Of a stretch of DNA of 50,314 nt, positions 45,787 through 50,314 are shown piece after piece. The notes beneath the pieces were generated by a model that was not told the origin of the DNA, did no database searches, and was given only the letters and a program-made list of their open reading frames with translations. Positions within the stretch are counted from its first letter, which is position 1; the number at the start of each line of letters is the position of its first letter. Source of the DNA: Lentisphaeria bacterium. Its GTDB lineage: Bacteria > Verrucomicrobiota > Lentisphaeria > Victivallales > UBA1829. The position numbers were made by a program, and so were the translations under genes. Where the stretch lies: NCBI GenBank assembly GCA_017456495.1, contig JAFTJI010000099.1, positions 1 through 50,314 of the forward strand. Direction: 5' to 3'.

Positions 45787-46539
45787 TTATTGGGGTGTTG
45801 AGGAGTCATAGTACCAGCCTTCACGGAGGGACGGATGCGGCAGGAGCCAGAGTTCATTACTGCTCAACGCTGTAACACCGAGAACTTTCTGAGTTGCACG
45901 GACGGAACCATCAAGGAATGCACCGTTCAATGCACGGGCATGCGCACCGTATTGTCCGAAACTGAATTTGCTGATCTCATTCATAACATAAATATTATCC
46001 TTAGTCCGGCTCGGATGTTTCCAGTTGTCTGAAAACACAAGCATCTCACCGGCAAAGCGGTTTACCTGAGTCAACGACATGAACCCGCGGGAATTGTTCC
46101 ACCAGTGGTTGAGCCCCGCATAGTTGATATAACCGTAACTGAGGGCGACTTTGAAGTTAACATAAACCTGTCCGATCAGCTTGCTGTCGCTGGGGCAGAT
46201 GAAATATTTTCTGGAGGGAGTCGTCTGCTGGTAGTCCGCATCTCCGGAACCGGGCAGATACCCATTGTTGAACAGCCAGCTGGGCCAGGGTTCTCCGGTG
46301 CATTTATTTCCTTTATAATAATACTCGCCGTAACGGGGAATCACAAAGTTATTGTTATCCATAGCGTACATGTTCCATCCGAGAGAAAGCTGTTTGAGGT
46401 TATTGGTACAGCTTGCAGATCGTCCTTTCTCTCTTGCCTGATTGAGTGCGGGGAGCAGCATTCCGGCAAGAATCGCAATGATGGCGATCACAACCAGAAG
46501 TTCGATCAGCGTAAACGCGGTCTTTCTCATGTTTTTCAT
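45787..46539 (-). CDS. Prepilin-like secreted protein, third copy (H-X9-DG)
   Basis: The 250-residue protein has a prepilin leader ([20 protein letters not shown] then [13 protein letters not shown]), [20 protein letters not shown] and an exact [12 protein letters not shown] motif near the C-terminus. GGAGG lies at good spacing before the ATG. It is sandwiched between two large enzyme genes, 12 bp before the next and 42 bp after the previous, so all three are co-transcribed. Confidence 0.87.
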   Translation of the reverse strand: MKNMRKTAFTLIELLVVIAIIAILAGMLLPALNQAREKGRSASCTNNLKQLSLGWNMYAMDNNNFVIPRYGEYYYKGNKCTGEPWPSWLFNNGYLPGSGDADYQQTTPSRKYFICPSDSKLIGQVYVNFKVALSYGYINYAGLNHWWNNSRGFMSLTQVNRFAGEMLVFSDNWKHPSRTKDNIYVMNEISKFSFGQYGAHARALNGAFLDGSVRATQKVLGVTALSSNELWLLPHPSLREGWYYDSSTPQ

Positions 46540-46581
46540 TTTGTACCTCCAGATTATCCTGTCGTTATAATATGATTATCA

Positions 46582-49533
46582 TCAGTAAACTTCGATTTCC
46601 GTCAATGCACGGCGGGGTTCGCCAGGAGTAAACTTGAACCCATCCAGACGGATCTTCTTCGCTTTCACAGACGGGAACGTGATTTCGATCCGGCTTCCGT
46701 TTCTGCTGACAACGGACTTCAATTTCGCAAAACCTTTGCCGTCATGATAAGAGATGTCTGCTCCTGTCAGACGGGCTTTTCCGTTCATGGAAATTTTTGT
46801 GTAGAGAACGACTTTGGAAACCGTTTCTTCTTTGGGAAGAGTGATTTCGATCCACGGTTTCTTGTCGTTGTAAGCCGGACCCCAGATCATAAACTCAGAA
46901 GAGTGATCCGTCACACCGTCAAAGAGGAAATAGAAGGTTCTCATCTTGTACATGTAGATCGTGAACCATGATCTCAAGTCGGAAGAACCTTTGATCTCTG
47001 CAACATGGGCAGGACGTTTTCCCTGATCGTACTGACGGTAGATGCGGAAATAGTCGATTTCACCGAGCGCGACTTTGTTTCGGGGCTTCTTCCGGTCAGC
47101 TTTCATTTTTGCGATCCGGTTCCGGATGGATTTCAAATCTTCCACACTGTCGGCTTTTGCCTTGGATGTCAGATAAACATGAGTTTCAGCAGGTCCGAAG
47201 TGATCCCTGAACGTCCCGTTTTTCAGTTTGACGGAGCGTTTTTCTCCGAGAACATGCAGTTCACCGGGGAGGTTTCCTGAAACGGTAAAGTCAGCAGAGA
47301 AGCTCTTCAAAGAGGTGTTGACCGCAATCAGGATATATTCTCCCTTCCAGAATTTCAAGCCAGCCTGAAAATGTTCTGCTCCTTTGGGAGTTTCCACTTT
47401 GACAGCTCCGGGGATCGTATTTTCCAGAACTAGATCTTTCAACTGCTTCAGTTCCAGACCGACGGCATCGGGGGCAACGGTCAGAGAAGAGTGCAGTCTT
47501 GATTCCGCAAAGTTATAAAGCTGGAACCCTTTGCAGTTATGGATCAGAGCCTGCCAGATCTCTGCGCGGTAATCATCGAAAGTGGGAGCCGCATTTCCCC
47601 ACAGGAACACCTGCGGAACGAGCCATGCAGGTTTGCCAAGGGTCGCAGCGGTCTTCATCCAATCGGCAATCGCCCAGCGCGGCTTTTCTGTGGTCCCGTC
47701 TGCCATATAGCGGATATAACAGTCCGGAATAAGGATGTCGCATCCTTCATAGAACTGCTGCATTCCGTGGATTCCCCAGTTCAGCATCAGATTGGGATGA
47801 TAAGGATCCATTTCCTGCATAACTTCATGAGCCTGAACGAACCACTGGGGATTATTTCCGCCGCGGCTTTCCGGTTCATCGGCAAAATACCATGCCAGCA
47901 GAGAGGGATTTTTACTCATCGCGGGAATATATTTTTCCAGATGTTTTTTCTGTTCCGGGAGCAGTCTTCCGACACGGGTGGAGTGGGCAAAGATCTTCCA
48001 TTCATGACTTCCGTTAAACTCCTGATAGGGAAACACAATGCTTTTCAGTCCCATATCAGCATAATTTTTCAAATTTCTGTGAAACGCTTCCAATGATTTT
48101 GCCCCGATCCCGTAGTTCAGCTGGGAGTTGAATGCCGGAGTTTTCGGGTCATAGGGCTGGAAAATAAACCATCCGTAAGGAAGGTAACGTTTGCCATCGA
48201 CATGGGTGATCCCCTGAGCATCGAGGTAGACTTCTCCGGGCTGATAGGGCAGTTTCCGGATTCTGACACTCTGCTTATATTCCTTTCCCGCAGTGACTTC
48301 CAGAAAATAGGAGCCGTCTGCAAGATCTTTTCCCGGGAACTTGACTTTTACCGGAAGGGATTTTCCGGAGTATCTCTTTGTGAAAAACAGTTTTCCGTTC
48401 TGATCCTTCAGGGAAACATTGACCGTTTCAGCTTTGATCCCGTCAAGAGCGACCTCTGCTTCAATGGTCTTGTCTGTCATCGTTGCATAAAGATTGTTTC
48501 TGTATGCCGGACGGATCAGTTTCAGAACGATAGGCTGATAGTGGATCGCCGTCGGAACAAGGGTTTGTTTCAACAGATGTCCTGCCGGGGACCAGTAGGC
48601 GATGGAAAGGAAATATTTTCCGTTTTGGATATCAACGAGGGGAATTTTGACCCGTACAAATTTTCCATTCTGAAGATTGACCTGTTTGGAATTGGAAGCA
48701 AGACAGCGGAATTCGGAATCAAGCAGTTCATATTTTACGTTCACGATCCTGAAATTTCCGGACATATTGATCAAATCGGCGGAAACTTCATGAACGATTT
48801 TCTTCTGTTTGTTCAAACGGGTTTTTCCGGCGATATTATCCACAGCAAACTGAAACTCTTGCGGATCGACTTCCGGAAGAGAAAACTCATGATAAACAGC
48901 CGGCTGGGAAGAGCCTTTCACTTTAGCCCAGGAGGTGATCTCCATTCCCTTTCCGGCATGTCTGTTCCGGTTGATGTTGAACCGCCATTTCGTTTTGGTT
49001 CCGGGATTGAGGGAGGCGATCGGAACAGAACATTCCACCACCCAGCGGTCAGCATGACGTTTCGTTTTTACAACGGCATTGCTTTTCCACTGGAAGAAGG
49101 GAGTGTAAATGCTCCTTCCGGTGTTGTCATCACCGAAATAGACTTCCTGGATCTTCCCTGTGGGATCGACCAGGATCTTGTGATAGAAAAGCAGAGCCGG
49201 ATCGTGAACCATCTGAATTTCGACAGTATCGTTCATCCAGAACATCTCGGAAGTCCGGTTGAGGGACCGGATGGAGAGCTTGTTCATGAATGGTTCAAAC
49301 GCTTCGATCAGAAAATAAAGATTCTCTCTGTCATAAGCCGCTTTGAATCGGGTCTGAGCCTTGGGAACCGCATTTGTTTTGTAGGTGGTAAAACCGCTGT
49401 TCCAGGCAAGTTTTGTCCAAACCGGATCGTCACCGGAACCATTGACCACCGGAGCTTTCTCTGCAAAAGCGATTTCTGCAGAAAAAACGGTCAGGCTCAA
49501 AAACGATAAAAAAAGACAGAGAGACTTTTTCAT
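46582..49533 (-). CDS. Large secreted glycoside hydrolase-like protein (CBM9-like, barrel, discoidin-like)
   Basis: The 983-residue protein has a signal peptide (MKKSLCLFLSFLSLTVFSAE). A CBM9-like domain occupies about 20-220 (KAPVVNGSGDDPVWTKLAWN; VEIQMVHDPALLFYHKILVD; WRFNINRNRH). Beta-sandwich linkers (about 230-430) lead to a (beta/alpha)8 barrel (about 430-720) with GLKSIVFPYQEFNGSHEW, the acidic AWYFADEPESRGG and LMLNWGIHGMQQFYEGCDIL. The C-terminus (about 850-983) looks discoidin/F5-8-like (KPWIEITLPKEETVSKVVLY). AAGGAG lies before the ATG. Second gene of the operon, 10 bp after the small secreted protein. Hydrolase function is inferred from architecture. Confidence 0.72.
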   Translation of the reverse strand: MKKSLCLFLSFLSLTVFSAEIAFAEKAPVVNGSGDDPVWTKLAWNSGFTTYKTNAVPKAQTRFKAAYDRENLYFLIEAFEPFMNKLSIRSLNRTSEMFWMNDTVEIQMVHDPALLFYHKILVDPTGKIQEVYFGDDNTGRSIYTPFFQWKSNAVVKTKRHADRWVVECSVPIASLNPGTKTKWRFNINRNRHAGKGMEITSWAKVKGSSQPAVYHEFSLPEVDPQEFQFAVDNIAGKTRLNKQKKIVHEVSADLINMSGNFRIVNVKYELLDSEFRCLASNSKQVNLQNGKFVRVKIPLVDIQNGKYFLSIAYWSPAGHLLKQTLVPTAIHYQPIVLKLIRPAYRNNLYATMTDKTIEAEVALDGIKAETVNVSLKDQNGKLFFTKRYSGKSLPVKVKFPGKDLADGSYFLEVTAGKEYKQSVRIRKLPYQPGEVYLDAQGITHVDGKRYLPYGWFIFQPYDPKTPAFNSQLNYGIGAKSLEAFHRNLKNYADMGLKSIVFPYQEFNGSHEWKIFAHSTRVGRLLPEQKKHLEKYIPAMSKNPSLLAWYFADEPESRGGNNPQWFVQAHEVMQEMDPYHPNLMLNWGIHGMQQFYEGCDILIPDCYIRYMADGTTEKPRWAIADWMKTAATLGKPAWLVPQVFLWGNAAPTFDDYRAEIWQALIHNCKGFQLYNFAESRLHSSLTVAPDAVGLELKQLKDLVLENTIPGAVKVETPKGAEHFQAGLKFWKGEYILIAVNTSLKSFSADFTVSGNLPGELHVLGEKRSVKLKNGTFRDHFGPAETHVYLTSKAKADSVEDLKSIRNRIAKMKADRKKPRNKVALGEIDYFRIYRQYDQGKRPAHVAEIKGSSDLRSWFTIYMYKMRTFYFLFDGVTDHSSEFMIWGPAYNDKKPWIEITLPKEETVSKVVLYTKISMNGKARLTGADISYHDGKGFAKLKSVVSRNGSRIEITFPSVKAKKIRLDGFKFTPGEPRRALTEIEVY

Positions 49534-49543
49534 GAGTTTCTCC

Positions 49544-49993
49544 TTAGCGTTTCAGCGTGAATAAAATATTTTCATTCACCATTTTGCTGATGACTTTATT
49601 GTTCTTGTCCCGTGCTTCAAACATAATGTACAGAGACATTCTGTAGTCTCCTGCGGGCCAGTTTTTGGTATCTTTCACAAGCACATAATCTGCGGGGATT
49701 TTCCAGATCCAGTTCATGATAAAAACGCTGCTCCACTCTTTCATTTTGTGGGGAGTGATCTTGTTTCCGGTAACTTTGGCAAAGTCAGAGGGAAGATTCG
49801 GAACATAAGCCACCAGTCTCCATGCCTTGGGCACATAACCTTCCGGACATTTCCATGCAAGTTTAATCTTCAGCGGAGTACCAGCCTGGATCACCGCCGG
49901 AACAGCAACAGGCTGAAGTGAAAATGCTTTTTCTTTTCCATACAGCCCCATGACTGCGCAACACAAGATAAGACCGATCATCATTCTTTTCAT
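49544..49993 (-). CDS. Small secreted protein, first gene of the glycan operon
   Basis: I choose ATG 49993, with GGAGG seven bases upstream, giving 149 residues and a clean signal peptide (MKRMMIGLILCCAVMGLYGK); an in-frame extension to 50035 lacks this. The mature protein is beta-rich (SLQPVAVPAVIQAGTPLKIK; DYRMSLYIMFEARDKNNKVI), like a single Ig-type sandwich domain. No family recognised. It is the first gene behind the promoter at 50087-50115. Confidence 0.75.
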   Translation of the reverse strand: MKRMMIGLILCCAVMGLYGKEKAFSLQPVAVPAVIQAGTPLKIKLAWKCPEGYVPKAWRLVAYVPNLPSDFAKVTGNKITPHKMKEWSSVFIMNWIWKIPADYVLVKDTKNWPAGDYRMSLYIMFEARDKNNKVISKMVNENILFTLKR

Positions 49994-50051
49994 GACTGAA
50001 CCTCCATTTTCAGATTTGGTACTTTTTTCTGTCATATAACATCTTAAGAGA

Positions 50052-50070
50052 ATCTTGACCCACTCAAGAT
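50052..50070. promoter_or_regulatory. Operator 1, palindrome downstream of the -10 box
   Basis: ATCTTGACCCACTCAAGAT is a palindrome with perfect 7-bp arms around CCCAC. It lies about 10-30 bp downstream of the expected transcription start (near 50080), where a bound repressor would block elongation or open-complex escape. Confidence 0.75.
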
Positions 50071-50086
50071 TTTATCTTTCCAGCAT

Positions 50087-50115
50087 ATTATATCACAAAT
50101 TAAAAATATTGTCAA
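50087..50115 (-). promoter_or_regulatory. Consensus sigma70 promoter of the glycan operon
   Basis: On the minus strand a perfect TTGACA (50110-50115) and perfect TATAAT (50087-50092) are 17 bp apart. A promoter this strong normally needs repression; two operator copies flank it. Confidence 0.9.
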
Positions 50116-50142
50116 TTATTTTTGAAATATTTTTTTAATATT

Positions 50143-50157
50143 TCTTGACCCACTCAA
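50143..50157. promoter_or_regulatory. Operator 2, upstream copy
   Basis: TCTTGACCCACTCAA is identical over 15 bp to operator 1, in the same orientation, with centres about 89 bp apart. The distal arm is less perfect, so this is probably an auxiliary site for looping. Confidence 0.7.
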
Positions 50158-50173
50158 AAATCGTGTTATATTA

Positions 50174-50314
50174 AGAGGTAATTTCAAAAGTCCGGCAAAA
50201 TTTGGCTGAAAAAAGATTGTTGATGAGCTGAAAATGGTAGTTTGAGTGTGGCTACCCGCAGGGTAACCACCGAAAACGCTCCATTTTACAGGGCGCAACA
50301 AGGATTTTCTGACA
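50174..50314. repeat. MITE-like palindromic repeat, copy 2 (inverted, cut by window edge)
   Basis: It begins AGAGGTAATTTCAAAAGTC and continues as the reverse complement of copy 1 (1-182). The internal variable hairpin here is GTGGCTACCC/GGGTAACCAC, different in sequence from that of copy 1 but in the same place. It lies 17 bp from operator 2 of the glycan operon. Confidence 0.75.

Noticed and set aside
50116..50301. 61-codon open frame at the right edge
   Set aside because: Translation of MITE-like copy 2; the similar peptide in copy 1 is due to the DNA repeat.

Overview
The window is most likely from a gut Lentisphaerae (Victivallales-like) bacterium. It has several prepilin-like proteins with the [24 protein letters not shown] leader next to large secreted glycan-active enzymes. 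It also has a pilus/secretion operon laid out like the Akkermansia Amuc_1098-1102 block, and Gram-negative envelope genes. This placement is an inference from gene content; no rRNA gene is present.

Layout. (1) 1-182: one copy of a MITE-like palindromic repeat. A second copy in the opposite orientation begins at 50174 and runs off the right edge. (2) 371-8137: a tRNA-Thr(CGU) gene used as an attachment site, followed by an AT-rich cryptic prophage of about 7.7 kb bounded by a 67-bp direct repeat. This is the most striking part of the window. Six consecutive minus-strand phage genes (708-7029: holin-like, unknown, Cys/Trp-rich, tail-fibre-like, tail-like, coiled coil) read as full-length proteins only if UAG is a sense codon. 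I count 67 in-frame UAGs, and every one of the six frames ends at UAA or UGA. Internal protein repeats place UAG where CAG encodes Gln. The integrase gene has no UAG but is truncated before its catalytic Tyr. (3) 8338-13160: prepilin-like protein, heparinase II/III-type lyase and LamG protein. (4) 13239-14977: a host palindromic repeat region carrying an IS110-family element, with a highly structured leader that is a candidate bridge RNA. (5) 15001-28779, minus strand: SecG, then a type IV pilus-like envelope complex (Amuc_1102-like protein, PilM-PilN fusion, PilO-like protein, calcium/zinc-motif protein, two tandem secretins, small protein) and a GH78 rhamnosidase. (6) 28921-35062: ZIP transporter, GspG-like pseudopilin, lipoprotein, Der GTPase, ABC-2 permease, formyltransferase-like protein and zinc-ribbon membrane protein. 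(7) 35156-38185: a decayed phage polyvalent protein gene with an ADP-ribosyltransferase-like domain, an array of mini-hairpins, and tmRNA (tag ends ANEEYALAA). (8) 38306-50115, minus strand: a glycan-use gene set (GH106-like enzyme, two prepilin-like proteins, two large modular secreted enzymes and a small secreted protein) behind a consensus promoter flanked by two copies of a palindromic operator.

How it fits together. The bacterium appears to degrade rhamnose-containing and acidic polysaccharides with secreted modular enzymes. Pseudopilin-like proteins co-occur with these enzymes, and a pilus/secretin machine is encoded nearby. None of 27 host-side reading frames in the window ends in UAG (15 UAA, 12 UGA) and none contains an internal UAG. 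The amber codon therefore looks little used by the host, which may make it open to reassignment by a phage. No suppressor tRNA is visible in the window.
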